This document shows, in pieces, positions 21,793 to 32,681 of a DNA stretch of 64,000 nt. Made by a program: the position numbers and the translations under genes. Source of the stretch: Aphanomyces cochlioides. Its lineage: Eukaryota > Oomycota > Saprolegniomycetes > Saprolegniales > Verrucalvaceae. Each line of letters starts with the position of its first letter. Positions within the stretch are counted from its first letter, which is position 1. The notes under the pieces were generated by a model. The model had not been told where the DNA came from. It saw nothing but the letters and a program-made list of their open reading frames with translations, and did not search any database. The DNA lies in NCBI GenBank assembly GCA_019828595.1, contig JAHQRK010000032.1:558001-622000 (forward strand). The letters run 5' to 3'.

Positions 21793-23534
21793 TTATTCAT
21801 CAAAATCCAACGCAATGCGCTTTGTTGGCAGCCGCGGCGTCGGTTGGGGCGGCACTTCGACACGACTTCGAACCAAGACAGCGCGGTTTTCCTAGTCCAT
21901 GAGTCGTCAACGTGGACAAAAGAGAGTCTCCTCGTTCTACCTGGAGCTTGGTCTCGGCCGTTTCCACAACGACAGGACGGTTTGGATGGGTCGATGGGAA
22001 AGCGACAAGCTTGGGTTCGCTCCATTCCATGACGGGTTGATACACCCTACAGAGACAAGAATGAGCATGACAGCAATCGAGTTCCATACTCGTGGATCTT
22101 GCGCCGCTTGTGGGACTCTTTTTCAAAAAAGCTTTCTTCAAACATGGCTTCATCATCGTCGATTTCACGATGGACGGCGTCCTCACGGCGGCGCTTTCCA
22201 TCACGGCGCAAGACGTCACCATCCACGACCACATGCAACTGATATTCTTTCCACAGAGCAGCCACAACCAAATCAATCCATCCTTTCATATCAACGACGC
22301 CAGAAGGCGGCAACTTTTGCCGCAGCAGACCAAGACTGAACGTTTCCTCGTTGCTGAGTGCCGCACGAATTATTCCGGCCATTGCGTTCGCAGCAACTTC
22401 AGCAGCGCCTTTGAGCTGCTCGACGGAATCGGCAAGACCAGCTGCAGCTTTGGCCTTGTCTGCCCATGCAAATGCAGGATTGCCAGACTCGTCCTTGGCC
22501 AGCACAAGGCGTTTGTCCTTCTCGAGCGCGTGGACAATGTGGTCGACGTAGCTGTCCAAGGCGAACGACGGGTCTGGGTGCTTGGGTTGCATGGCGCGGT
22601 GAATGTTCTGGATGCGGTAGAATTTGAACATCTTGAGCTGATGGAGAAGCATCTTCTTTACTTGAGTGACGTCGGCTTCAAGCATAGCTGGCGTCCACGT
22701 TGCAGTTGCTGGAGCAGGAGTTGGAGTTGCTACTGTTGCTGCAGGAGGTGGATGCTCGGCGGCATATTTCGCCAGCGCATTTACATCCCAAGTGAGTCGT
22801 TTCGACGGTGGCGACGTGTCTAACACTTCAACTTGGACAAATTTGAGTGATGCGAGTCGATCGAGAATTGTTTGGGCAGCTGTGTCGCTTCCATGGCCCC
22901 ACCTAACGACAGAAGAGTTTAATACCTCTACTTGGACGCGGATAGAAACGTACCAGCCCCGAAATGGAGATAGCGGCGGGCAGGAATCGCAAAAGCGCGT
23001 CACAAACTGTAGGAATTGCATTTCCAGAGTGACCGATCCCACTCGAATCGATTTGCTCGAGCACAGGTATTGCATTAAAGACGATTCTTCAATGAGGGGC
23101 TCTGTCTTTTCAGGGACGGCCAAGGGTGTCCAAACTGGAGCAGCAGGAACGACAGGAGCAACGGGTTCTTCGGCTGCCGGTTGAACATCTTTGTCGCCGT
23201 TAGACGTATTTTCCGTGGGTGTAGGCTTTGGCGGTGTCTCCACAGGGACTGGCTTGGGAACACTTATGGTTTTGGATGAGACTGGTGCGGAGAGATCTAC
23301 ACCAGGGACGATCTTGAACGTATTTCCTTGCTGACGCAGACGGCCGTCCGCGAGCAAAAGCTCCATCATGTCTTTGAGCCATTCAAAGTGTTTGCCCCGG
23401 GACGCAAGCGCGAGTTCAGCCAAATGAAGAGGATTTTCTCCTTCGCTTCGCTCAATGGCTCTGGCAATGAGCACTTTCGATGCTTGAACCAACTCGCTGT
23501 TTGGATCCCGGCGTTGCCCGTCCATTCTGGTCAT
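21793..23534 (-). CDS. Spliced nuclear-type protein with winged-helix-like stretches
   Basis: Four exons, 22954-23534, 22090-22902, 21941-22046 and 21793-21891, with introns of 51, 43 and 49 nt (all GT-AG), give an open frame of 532 residues ending ALDFDE. I do not recognise a named family. Residues about 15-75 (ASKVLIARAIERSEGENPLH to GNTFKIV) look like a small helix-rich DNA-binding or wing fold. Two further helical stretches of similar length follow (about 295-370, KKMLLHQLKMFKFYRIQNI, and 395-455, AGIIRAALSNEETFSLGLL), separated by Pro/Ala-rich linkers. A basic KRRRED segment could be a nuclear signal. ATCCGGAT-type sites lie 24-96 bp before the start. The splice path is well supported because every junction restores frame. 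Confidence 0.7.
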
Positions 23535-23557
23535 TGTGTCGCTGGTGGAATTGCATC

Positions 23558-23630
23558 CACCGGATAAAAAAATTATCCGGATATCGAAATGTCATCGAAC
23601 ATCCGGATAAAGTTGAGTTTTCCGGATCAA
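23558..23630. promoter_or_regulatory. Four CCGGAT sites before the 21.8-23.5 kb gene
   Basis: CACCGGATAAA (23558), TTATCCGGATATC (23573), ACATCCGGATAAAG (23600) and TTTTCCGGATCAA (23617) are clustered within 75 bp just upstream of the start codon at 23534. Confidence 0.6.
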
Positions 23631-24077
23631 ACGTCAGTTCGTTGACACGACACAAGCGACTGTCGGAAGTCAGGCGGCCAACAAGGAGGACGCCGCCAGA
23701 GGGCAACTCGCGCTCCGCGAGCGCCAACGTGGAGCTCTAAAGATCGCTCTTAGGTTGTTCACTCGTTTTGGCATTTTCCAATCTATAGTATACTCTAGAT
23801 AGAGAGTAATTGAGGAAAGAAGGTCACGAGCAATGAGTCGCGGCGCGGAATTTCATGGCCACTGCATTCCAAGCGGCGGGCTATCGTCATCATTCGGAGC
23901 GAACACAAGAGGAGGATGGTATTTAGAGATCCGTGGAAGATTCCATGCTGAGCCTTCAGGACGGCCAAATATAAACCGCCTTACGAGACCAAGATACAAA
24001 TGCTCTTGTTTCGAAACTTATATTGTATTCGCTGATGTTCTCGTTGTTTCCATGGAACTACCCAGCGTGGAAGACGC
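23631..24077. other. Intergenic region
   Basis: Lies between the CCGGAT cluster and the end of the homeodomain gene. No gene is supported; a CTATAGTATACTCTAGATAG palindrome-like stretch sits at about 23784-23803. Confidence 0.5.
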
Positions 24078-26331
24078 TCACGAGTCACTTGAATCGTCGT
24101 CGTCGTCGCTTCCAGCGTTCTCATCGTCGGGCGTGCCTTTGGATTTGGCTCCATCCTCTTCTTCACCGTCGTCGTCGTCCTCTTCTTCATCCTCATCGTC
24201 CACATCGTCCTCTTCGTCGTCATCTTCCTCATCGTCAGGCGTGGCTTCTTCGTCGCCATCTTTCTTGTCTTTGGTCAAGAGTGCAAATGGCGGGCGACGG
24301 AGACATCGGCGTTTGTTGAACCATCGTCGAAGTTGTGTCATGCTCACGTCAACATGCTGCTTGGGTTCACGCAACGGGGCGGCATTCAGCGCCGCCAAGT
24401 ATTCTTCCAACTCAGTCTGCGACGGTTTGAACGTTTTTTGGAACCACGCTTCAAGAGCTTCGACTTGTTTCATCGAAAACTTCATCGGGCGAAGCAACTT
24501 GGCTCCTTTCTTCCGCTTTGACGACTTGCTGGGCTTGTCGGACGACGCTGACCCTTGTGAAACCTGCGCAACAGCAACGGGGGCTGGTGGTGGAGGTGGT
24601 GGCGCTGCAGATGACGAACTCTTCTTGCTCTTCTTGGTGAGCGCGTGGCCCAGAGTTTCCATGAGCGCCTCGGTTGTCCGGCGGAGAAGTGATGGCTTCT
24701 TGTAGACTTTGAGGACGCGCTTGAGATCGGCAACAATGCCGGAAGATTGACGAAGTTCGTTGGAGATCTCGAGTGCGCGGAGGACGTCCATGACTTGCTG
24801 GATGCTATTTGTGTTCGCAGTTGTCTTGGGCGCTTTCAGTAGCGATCGAAGCCGCGCTTGGATGGCTTCGAGTTCAAACTTTGACGCCACTTTGACGAGA
24901 ACAGCTTCGTCGACCTCGTTGTCTTGAGACGCATTCGACGCGGTGGCGCGAGGTTTCTTGACTACATGGTCATGCGCCTGCAAGGTTTGCGCTGCGGATA
25001 AAAATTGGTCCAAGTTGCGCTTGTTGCTAAAAGACGTCGAGACCGTCGAGTAGATTGAACTGCTCAGGCGGACATGCTCCAACTCGCGGACGAGCTCGTC
25101 TGGGCTCACGGCTTCTCGCAAAGTTTGAATACGAAGCTCCATGCGCGCACGGACGTCAGCTTCAGCCGTATGGAGAGCAACACCGCTTTCGACAGCTTGC
25201 ATGACGAGGCGCATGCGTTCTCGGAAACGGCGCCGCTTGAACCAGTCGCGGACATGCTGCGGGTGAATTGAAGCCGACGACGAGGATGTGGAATATGGCG
25301 GGAAGCTCAAAATTGAGCTCATGAGCTCAAGTTCGTCGGCAAGCGGTCGTGGGTAGCTAAAGTACCATGTCTGAAGCTTTGTCCTCTGGGCAGAGGAAAA
25401 CGTGCGGCTCACAGCATGCTGACGAGTTTGGGCAATGGCCGCAGAGGTCGCAGCGGCAGCTGCGTTATGGATCGATGCTACCATGGTTTGAATCGCAGAA
25501 GGGGAGAGCTGGAGCTTTTGCTGGAGAAGCGCTTCTTGATTCATGCTTGTCGTCTGAATCATCTCGGCCAGCTCGCGGAACTTTTCAATTGACGCTTCAA
25601 TCTTGTAAAGTACACGATCCGTTTGATCTTCGGTGGCTTTGTCGAGCGCAGGAGCAGCTATCGTGGGCACTGATGTCGTTGATAACGCGGAAGGAGGCAG
25701 CATTGATGTTCCCAGAGCGTGGGATGCTAAAGAAGATGCTGGAAGCGCGGTAGATGACGACGTCTTTCGTTTGACATTGTCGCGAATGTCGGATATGTGC
25801 TTGATTTCGAGGAGAATACTGTCGCATCCTGTGACCAACTGGTGCGTTGTGGCAACGACTGACGCATTGAAATCCTTAGCAGCGTCCAAACTAGCCTTTG
25901 TGAGTTTATCAATCTAAAACAACAAGGATGTTCAGACCTTGTACGACAAGAAGACGACGACATACCACATCGATCGCAGGTTTCATGTCAATATGTTCCC
26001 AAGGTTGCAGTTCATGATCGTTGTCCTCTGACGCTTCATCGTCCGTGCCTGGAACATTCGACACCATCGTGTGGTCGGGTGTTGAAGTTTTCACAGTCGC
26101 AGAGGGCGGCGGTGGAGGTGGAGGGGCGGATTTCACCGCAGGAGGTTCCTCGGTCGCCGGTTTGGCGCGTGGTTTGATCGGCGCATCTGAATCGGATCCT
26201 GACGACGAGTCCGAGCCAAACATTTCTTCCATGTCCATCTCTTCCGCGTCCTTTCCTCCGTCCGGCCGCTCGTCCGACTCTTTCTCCATGGCGTCCCAGC
26301 CACTGATAAAATCCAAATCTCCATTTTCCAC
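24078..26331 (-). CDS. Homeodomain - TFIIS-N domain - homeodomain protein, two exons
   Basis: Exon 1 (25966-26331) and exon 2 (24078-25913) are joined by a 52-nt intron into about 733 residues. An acidic/Ser-rich N-terminus with a run of eight prolines is followed by helical segments. A first homeodomain-like unit lies at about 293-360 (SSAQRTKLQTWYF to DWFKRRRFRERMR, with the helix-3 W-F-x-x-R-R pattern). A helical region at about 492-550 resembles the TFIIS N-terminal/LW domain (VMDVLRALEISNELRQSSG, VADLKRVLKVYKK). A Pro-rich linker and a Lys-rich stretch come next, then a second homeodomain-like unit at about 598-660 (FSMKQVEALEAWFQK, LRRWFNKRRCLRR) and a very acidic 60-residue C-terminus. 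It is probably a nuclear regulator of transcription or elongation. The plant protein LUMINIDEPENDENS combines related domains, but only one homeodomain is known there. Promoter sites of CCGGAT type lie 50-90 bp upstream. Confidence 0.8.
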
Positions 26332-26381
26332 ATGCGATTCTGGATTTCCTCATTTTAAATGCAAGTCCCTTTGGAAATCCA

Positions 26382-26422
26382 GCATCCGGATAACTCGATG
26401 ATCCGGTTAAATAACCGGATAC
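26382..26422. promoter_or_regulatory. CCGGAT/CCGGTT sites before the homeodomain gene
   Basis: GCATCCGGATAAC (26382), GATCCGGTTAA (26399) and TAACCGGATACC (26411) form a tight cluster of three half-palindromic sites. Confidence 0.6.
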
Positions 26423-26587
26423 CCCCAACCAGCGCAAGTGTGAAATCCAAACTTTATGATGGCGGCAATTTACCTTCGTGCCAATGATATGCGACCGCCC
26501 TTCCTTGCTTCGCTCCATGGCATGTACGACACACTGTGTGGTAATCAAGTCTCGCGAGGAAATACTCTGATAGCGACTTCAGTAGGG

Positions 26588-26618
26588 ATTCCGGATATAT
26601 ACTATTTTATCCGGACAA
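26588..26618. promoter_or_regulatory. CCGGAT pair before a possible + strand gene
   Basis: TTCCGGATATAT (26590) and TTTATCCGGACAA (26606) lie about 90-120 bp before the ATG at 26706. Confidence 0.45.
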
Positions 26619-26705
26619 TCGTTTTTCGATGAAATTTGTTGAATTGGCCGACATTTTGATATTTTTACCAAGTTGACATGGAAAGATTGACATTTTTGAG
26701 GAAAG

Positions 26706-27076
26706 ATGACGCCAAGGCCATGTTCCTTTCCGCAACTCGATGACAGAAGAACGAGTGAATCTAACGATGCTGCTATCTTGTTTGGCATCAAACGCAGAAG
26801 AAACAATAGGCTGGAAATGCACGATCGGTGTTTGGTTAAACAGGTTTGGATGACGAGAGAGCATGCAAATTGCACTCTACACGATGCATTCGCCCAAACT
26901 CACGTTTCTCGAGATGCTTCAGATGAACAAGGTGGGGTCAGTTGGAAAGAAGAGAAGACTACCAGATCACCCAGAACAATCTGAGCTCTGTGTTGACCGC
27001 AAAAGTTCACGATGTCGTGCAACAAAGGCGAACTGCACGACAGAGAAACGAGGTGGCGAATGAACCAACATGGTGC
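26706..27076 (+). CDS. Possible small gene, structure unresolved
   Basis: A 92-codon ORF from 26706 (MTPRPCSFPQLDDRR...) overlaps a second frame from 26863 (MQIALYTMHSPKLTFLEML). A third, helical and charged stretch ends at about 27076 (DYQITQNNLSSVLTAKVHDV, then VVQQRRTARQRNE). The last two read as one coiled-coil-like protein if about ten bases at 26931-26940 are removed, which is too short for an intron. It is either a broken small gene or one with an exon boundary I missed. The upstream CCGGAT pair argues for a real promoter. Confidence 0.3.
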
Positions 27077-27234
27077 GGTTGAGCAACAACAAGCAGGAGA
27101 ATACAGAGACATCCTGCGATGGAATTGCCACGACTGACGTCATATCATGATTTTGAAATATACATAGGTTATTGCAATGGTTAGTATCGCTGGCTAGATG
27201 GCAGTCCTTTTCGGTTGCTGCCTGGTTGTTGGCC

Positions 27235-29046
27235 CTATACGTGGCCATGGTGGAAGGCTTGTTGGTGGCCTTGGTGGTAGCCTTGTGGACGGTCATGTTG
27301 ATAGCCTTGATGGACAGGAGTTGTTCGTTGTTGTCCACGGTAATGTTGCGATCCAGACTGACCAGATTGGTTACTTGAGACCACGCTACCAGTTGCCTCA
27401 GTTGTGCGGTTGCCATGGCGTCGCGATCCTCCTGATCGACTCGTTTTTGTGCTGAAGATAGAGCCTGGGTATGGATTGTGCTCTCCTGGGTTCATATATG
27501 GCTCGTAGGCTAGGACGGCAATGTCTTCGTCGTCGTCGCCAAAGGTTTCGCCCGAGATTTCTTCCAGCGACATGCCTTTGGTTTCAGGCACCCAGAATGA
27601 AAAGAGCAGGCCCATGACACAGCAACCTGAGAAGATGAACAAGACACCTTGGAGACCAAAGTTCTTTTCATTCGCCAGGACAGAGAACCCTTGCGCTGCA
27701 ATGATCGCACCAGCTTTGCCACTGGCAGCAGAAATCCCATGTCCCGTCGAGCGGACTGACGTGGGGAAGACTTCAGCAGGGATGATAAACGTCGTTGTGT
27801 TGGGGCCAAAATTGAAGAAGAACTGGGCTAGCGAGTACACAACGACGAAGAGCGTGCGATAATCGGTCTTGAATTCATTGATCCAGATCCCCATGACCAA
27901 GAAAAGCAACGCGAGCATGGCAAAACCCATGTACTGGATCGGCTTGCGGCCCCAGCGCTCAACGAAGAAGATGGCAAACCAGTAGCCAGGAACCAAACCG
28001 CAGCAGTAAATGATCGCCGTCCCAGTCGCACGAGCCCACAAGTCGTCAAAGATCCTTTTGTTGCCGGTGGTGTTGGGCGAGCCGTAGCCGATGATCTTGA
28101 GCACTTCGGACGTGTTTAAGTTGGTGCCATAGTAACCAATGTCGAGCCAGAACCAGCACATGGCGCATCCGATCAAGACTTTGAGGTTGGCCCACTGGGA
28201 AAAATAGTTGCGAAAGGCGAGACGATACGTCTCGGTCACGTTGGCGTTCTTTACTTCGACGACGTTGTCGAGAGCTGTGTTACCGAGGAATTCTCGGGCG
28301 TTGCGAACACCGCCTTCTTCGTCACCAAGTACATTGGCAGTGAAGCGAGGGGTTTCTGGGATGCGCAGGCGAAAGTACACGGAGATCATAGCTGGAATCG
28401 AACCAAAACCGGCAAGGATACGCCAGCAGTACCCAATTTCAGTGCGACCATTTTGGATAATCTTGTCTTGGAAGATGGCCAATACTGCCACGGCGACAGA
28501 AGCACCGAGGAGAAAGCCAACGCCTTGCATCGAAAACACAGTGGCAATGTACTGGCCCCGTCGCCTGCTCGATGAAAACTCGGACGTGATGACAGCCGAC
28601 ACGGGGTAGTCTCCACCGACTCCAATGCCCAAGATGAAACGCCAAATGGCCAAGAGAATCAAGACATTGTCAGGGTTGCCGTTGATGGGCCACACAGCCA
28701 ATGCACAGAGGAGCGCACCCACGGTAAGAATCATGAGTTCGTAGCCGTACACGCGCTTGCGGCCAAAGATATCGCCGAGGACTGCAAAGCCAACTTGACC
28801 GATCATGTTGCCCCAAGAGGACGCTGCTTTGACCCATCCATCCGCTTGTGTCGACGGCAAGCTGGGCTGGTTGAAAAATTCCCACGCAATCATGGGTACC
28901 ATCAAGGAAATGACAAAATTGTCGTACGAGTCAACGAGAAACCCCGAGCCAGCCACCAACATGGTGCGGATATGGGCGCTGCCAAAGCTAGCATCGTCCA
29001 GCTCCTTAAAGCGCACGACTGGAGCGGCAAAGTGGGTGCCTGCCAT
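27235..29046 (-). CDS. Phosphate:H+ symporter, PHO84/PHS family (MFS)
   Basis: Single-exon protein of 603 residues with about 12 membrane segments. Hallmarks of the PHS family are present: GFLVDSYDNFVISLM at the first membrane segment, GDIFGRKRVYGYEL (MFS motif A), the phosphate-transporter signature GVGGDYPVSAVITSEF, YYGTNLN, and FFVERWGRKPIQ in the second half. It should take up inorganic phosphate with protons at the plasma membrane. The last about 60 residues are hydrophilic and rich in His and Gln (QGYQHDRPQGYHQGHQQ), an unusual tail that might bind metal or serve in turnover. The start is the first Met, before a typical MFS N-terminus. Confidence 0.92.
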   Translation of the reverse strand: MAGTHFAAPVVRFKELDDASFGSAHIRTMLVAGSGFLVDSYDNFVISLMVPMIAWEFFNQPSLPSTQADGWVKAASSWGNMIGQVGFAVLGDIFGRKRVYGYELMILTVGALLCALAVWPINGNPDNVLILLAIWRFILGIGVGGDYPVSAVITSEFSSSRRRGQYIATVFSMQGVGFLLGASVAVAVLAIFQDKIIQNGRTEIGYCWRILAGFGSIPAMISVYFRLRIPETPRFTANVLGDEEGGVRNAREFLGNTALDNVVEVKNANVTETYRLAFRNYFSQWANLKVLIGCAMCWFWLDIGYYGTNLNTSEVLKIIGYGSPNTTGNKRIFDDLWARATGTAIIYCCGLVPGYWFAIFFVERWGRKPIQYMGFAMLALLFLVMGIWINEFKTDYRTLFVVVYSLAQFFFNFGPNTTTFIIPAEVFPTSVRSTGHGISAASGKAGAIIAAQGFSVLANEKNFGLQGVLFIFSGCCVMGLLFSFWVPETKGMSLEEISGETFGDDDEDIAVLAYEPYMNPGEHNPYPGSIFSTKTSRSGGSRRHGNRTTEATGSVVSSNQSGQSGSQHYRGQQRTTPVHQGYQHDRPQGYHQGHQQAFHHGHV

Positions 29047-29173
29047 CGGCGCAACAATGCACGAAAAAAACAGAATGCCGACTGCCCATAAGTTGGGTAA
29101 GAAAGTTCACTACAGTGTCATCTTCAATGTCAAATATTGAATATATATGCAAATTATATCGAAATATTACTAA

Positions 29174-29541
29174 GGGCCCGTCTGGATGCCACCTATTATT
29201 GAGATAATTCGCAATATTTTGATCAATTATTGCATAATTTTGATTATCGCATAATGCACTGTCTGGATGCCAAATATTGCACAAATTTTATTGTAATAAT
29301 TTATTTCAAAACAGGCCAAATATGCAATAAATAATATTCTACTCGAAGTAGAATATTTTCCCCAATATCGCATAATCCACACAAATTCCCAATGATTATT
29401 TTATTTTCGTGGGAATCCAGACAGTCCGAAATTTTAATTATCGTGATATTATAATACGTGGTTTGTATTATTTTGACCAAAATACAAAATATCACATAAC
29501 GAATTTTCACAATATTTTTTATTTGGCATCCAGACGGGCCC
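29174..29541. mobile_element. Tourist-like MITE, GGGCCCGTCTGGATGCC termini, TAA duplication
   Basis: 368 bp with terminal inverted repeats GGGCCCGTCTGGATGCC (left) and its inverse (right), flanked on both sides by TAA, the 3-bp duplication typical of PIF/Harbinger insertions. The interior is AT-rich and holds a second inverted pair (ACTGTCTGGATGCC at about 29262; its inverse at about 29412). There is no coding capacity. Confidence 0.88.
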
Positions 29542-29767
29542 TAAAAATAACACAAATTTGAACACTCATATTTTAATACTCCTAATTAATTCAAAATATA
29601 TGCTTTTTCAATTCCAATGTATTATCCACCATCTGGTTCTTATTCCAGTGTAATTGTCGTTCCCAACCTAATTTTCATCAAATTTGAGAGGTTTTGGATT
29701 GGTGAGACGTTTTATATGTCTGCAGTTGATATTTGAATGCACAACCCTTGAAAATTTTACGGTGAGG

Positions 29768-29815
29768 TGTTTTGTCGTGGGTTCACCCACATGTTTTGTC
29801 GTGGGTTCACCCACG
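29768..29815. repeat. 24-bp direct repeat, two copies
   Basis: TGTTTTGTCGTGGGTTCACC plus CAC(A/G), twice head-to-tail. Confidence 0.85.
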
Positions 29816-30195
29816 GGAGACTTTAAACATCCTACCCCTTTTTTATTTGTCCCACCCTTTTTAACTTGAATAAAGTATGCCTATACAATGATTTGTTGAT
29901 AGTTGTTCTACTAGCTTCTTTGTGTTTGCTTTGCGTCTGGATCGAGCGTCCTTTGGAGATGTAAAGAACGTTGGAAAATTCAACATTAGCGTTTCTCACG
30001 GTTTGAAGGCATGTAAAAGTAGGTAAAATGAGCCAATCAAACAATACCTTCGGTTTGCCTTCAAGTCACCGTGATGCCTGCACTGATGAACCTTGCAGGT
30101 TGGCGAGGTGATTGAAGGTACTTTTGATTGGTAGAAATATGAGTCGCTCTGGGACAATTGCACACAGCACTCACAGAAACGCGATTGCTTGTACT

Positions 30196-30986
30196 ATGGG
30201 CAAGAAGCATTGGACCGATGAGGAAGTCCACTTGCTCATTAACCACCTGTCAGAGAATGTCTCCACGTACACAACCGGCGTAAAAGAGCGTTTCTACGCG
30301 ATGGCTACACGAAGACGACAACTCAAATAAAGACAAAGTTAGCGGAACTCGAGAGCTCATACAAGGTGCACAAGCTTAAACTAGGACGCTCAGGGTTTGG
30401 AGTAAAGGAGAACGATCCACCAGGCATACAAGGTATGTTATCGTTAGTCTAGCGAACCATAGTATGACTATACACTAATCTATCCCCAGCCATGCTACAA
30501 AAGAAGTGTCCCTACTTCTACGAATGGGATGAAATCCTTGGCTCTCGCCATAATACTAGCCCACCCGTTCTCATGGAGCCTGGAAGGACAGTGATACAAA
30601 ATGAAACCCACACGTTAACAGACGAATCTTCAAGCCCAAGCCAAAATGAGTCTTCCAAGCCAACAACAAACAACGCTTCCGCCACAACAACACATACCAA
30701 TGGCTTAAAGCCAGGTGTTGGTGGCAAACGACCATTTTCAGCAGTGCATCCTTCCAATTTGCATGATGCTCTTATGAAAATTCACAATGAAAAAAGTGAG
30801 CGGCGTGAAAAGCGGTTCAAAGAAGAATCAAGTTTCAAAGAGAAGCAACTGTTACTACAAGAACAAGCTCTAGAGCTCCAGCGCGAAGAACTTAGATTGC
30901 GTGAAAAGAAAATGGACCAACTGTTTGAGCTCCAGCGTATGCAACTTGTTGAGCGTGACCGGCTAAAGCTTCAAGTGAACAAGTAG
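30196..30986 (+). pseudogene. Myb/SANT-like Harbinger partner gene with frame break
   Basis: Starts MGKKHWTDEEVHLLINHLSE, a Myb/SANT-like helix set. At about 30300-30315 the frame changes (after ATRRR) and continues as TKLAELESSYKVHKLKLG. A 57-nt GT-AG intron (30433-30489) joins to AMLQKKCPYFYEWDEILGSR, the conserved block also present in the partner gene at 14 kb (KKRCPCFFLVDAV). A Ser/Thr/Asn-rich linker and a long charged coiled coil (about 30 residues each of KEKQLLLQEQALELQREEL type) finish the protein. One indel away from intact. Confidence 0.7.
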
Positions 30987-31035
30987 TTAACATTGCGCAC
31001 GCACGATCTAACAAAGCTTTATCATCGATATATAG

Positions 31036-31766
31036 TTATACCTGATAGTACAGAATGCGTCTACGATGATCACAGACAATTTGAGCATTGTAGCAGTAGT
31101 CTGACTTGCGTGAGAAGTAGCATTCACTGTCTACTGGGGGTGCATATTTCAGCTTGAATGTCGTTCCGTCAACAAAACCAATCACATTCTTGAAGCCATT
31201 GACATTCTCAACAAATCGTTTGGTATCATGCTTCTCTTTTCGGCTTGGCCAACGAATATATTGATCTTCAAACGTCAAAATCGCCGAGATCACACGGTCA
31301 CAATACTTGCGCACAGTTCCTACGTAGAAATGCATTTGAGTAGAGTTCTTTGCATTAATCTACCTTCTCCTATCCCAAAGTGCTGCGATATAACATGACT
31401 ACTGTGTGCTTGTAGCGAGTACAGGAATACCTCTACTTGTAGCTGAACCGGGGCTTGTTCTTGCTTTCCTGGCACGCGGTTAAACACTTCATGCGTTTTC
31501 ACAACATCAAGCACAAAGCGAAACGCTGCGATGCTGATTCGAAGCTCACGTCGGGCTCGCTCTGGGTCCATCCTGTAGATCCTTTCAGGGTCCCAGCTTG
31601 AAACCTTGAGAACGTTCGAGCGGTATAAAAAGCGTGATCTCGCTACCAAGCTGAGAGCTCCGGATCCTTCGCTTTCATCCTCCTCGCTTGTGTCGTCCAA
31701 TGCCCGAGACAAGGCTACAGCCTCAAGCATCAAAGTCGCCGCTGCTCTTGAGCCACTTCGCACCAT
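31036..31766 (-). pseudogene. HARBI1-like transposase, 3'-truncated
   Basis: Exon 1 (31364-31766; frame open to 31868) and exon 2 (31036-31319) join over a 44-nt intron at GIGEGTVRKYC. The first catalytic Asp is present in GFVDGTTFKL and the FSRKSDYCYNAQIVCD block follows, but the gene ends at YYQ with a splice-donor-like GTATAA at about 31041. The rest, including the second Asp and the Glu, is missing: the partner gene's stop is only 50 bp away. The deletion removed the 3' half. Confidence 0.78.
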
Positions 31767-31946
31767 TTGTGCCAATACAGTAGTCGTTTTATAAGAGTAA
31801 TTTATTCTACCATTCTCATTGGTCGAAAAATGCTTGGAGGCAAAATTGTTTCGTGCAAAGTCGCTCACAGATCACAGGTTGAACGCTGTCGACGATTGGT
31901 CAGATTTACATACCTTCACGATGCATACCTTCAAACCGTGAGAAAC

Positions 31947-32681
31947 TCTATTGTAGTGGAAGCAAAAGAAACTTTGAAATACAATGTATTTGGATAAACC
32001 CTGTATTGATATCATGGAAGAGTATAGTGCTTTGCATGCAACAGCACACATGAAGTGGTAATCAAGCAGGGTCGCTCGTTTTATCTTACTCCGAGTTGCG
32101 AGAGGGAATTTCATTCGACTCATTAGAAGTTGATATGCACCCCTAGCTTCAAGCGTACTAGTACAATATTGTGGTCGCATCGCGAGGATCAAATCTTGCA
32201 ACGATCAAAGGCGATGCCTCTGCTTGGATTGACTTTACCCAGGAAGCTCCAGACTCCATTACTGCTATTCCACTGCGTTCATGCCGTTTGCGGAGGCAAT
32301 ATCGAACGAATTATCATTCATTAGTCTACTAATTACATTCGCACTATCACTCGGTCTTAGGTATAGCAGGGGCTCTCACGGCACTCACGTCTTTGAGCCT
32401 GGCGCACCACGCATTCCGTAGAGCTTGAACTCTTTGGCCCCCTCGTTTCCGACTGATTGTCGTCGCGAATAAATGGAAGCAGCATGCTTAAAGTTCAACG
32501 ACAAGAGTCCACGACCTTTATTTTTTATCACGACTACTACAATTATTGTCAATTGCCAACAATATATTGAAATATATTTTACTAACAAAATAAATCATTG
32601 TATTGATGTTTGAAATATATTGATAATTTATTGCGACCTTGCGGTCGACATACTTTAATCAGTATAAATGTTTGCAAGCAA
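31947..32681. other. Intergenic region
   Basis: AT-rich, no supported gene. ORFs at 31872-32201 (minus) and 32130-32324 (+) lack recognisable features and overlap the transposon end. Confidence 0.5.

Larger units (their letters stand above)
29991..31946. mobile_element. Second PIF/Harbinger-type element, internally deleted
   Basis: Left end 29991-30040 and right end 31895-31946 are inverted repeats (GTTTCTCACGGTTTGAAGG followed by C/T-ATG, extending imperfectly to ATTGGCTC/GATTGGTC). Between them lie a broken Myb-like partner gene (+) and a 3'-truncated transposase (minus), again tail-to-tail as in the 11.9-14.6 kb element. Confidence 0.75.

Noticed and set aside
23833..24705. 290-codon + ORF with a long Ser run
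   Set aside because: Antisense of the acidic Asp/Glu tail of the homeodomain protein.
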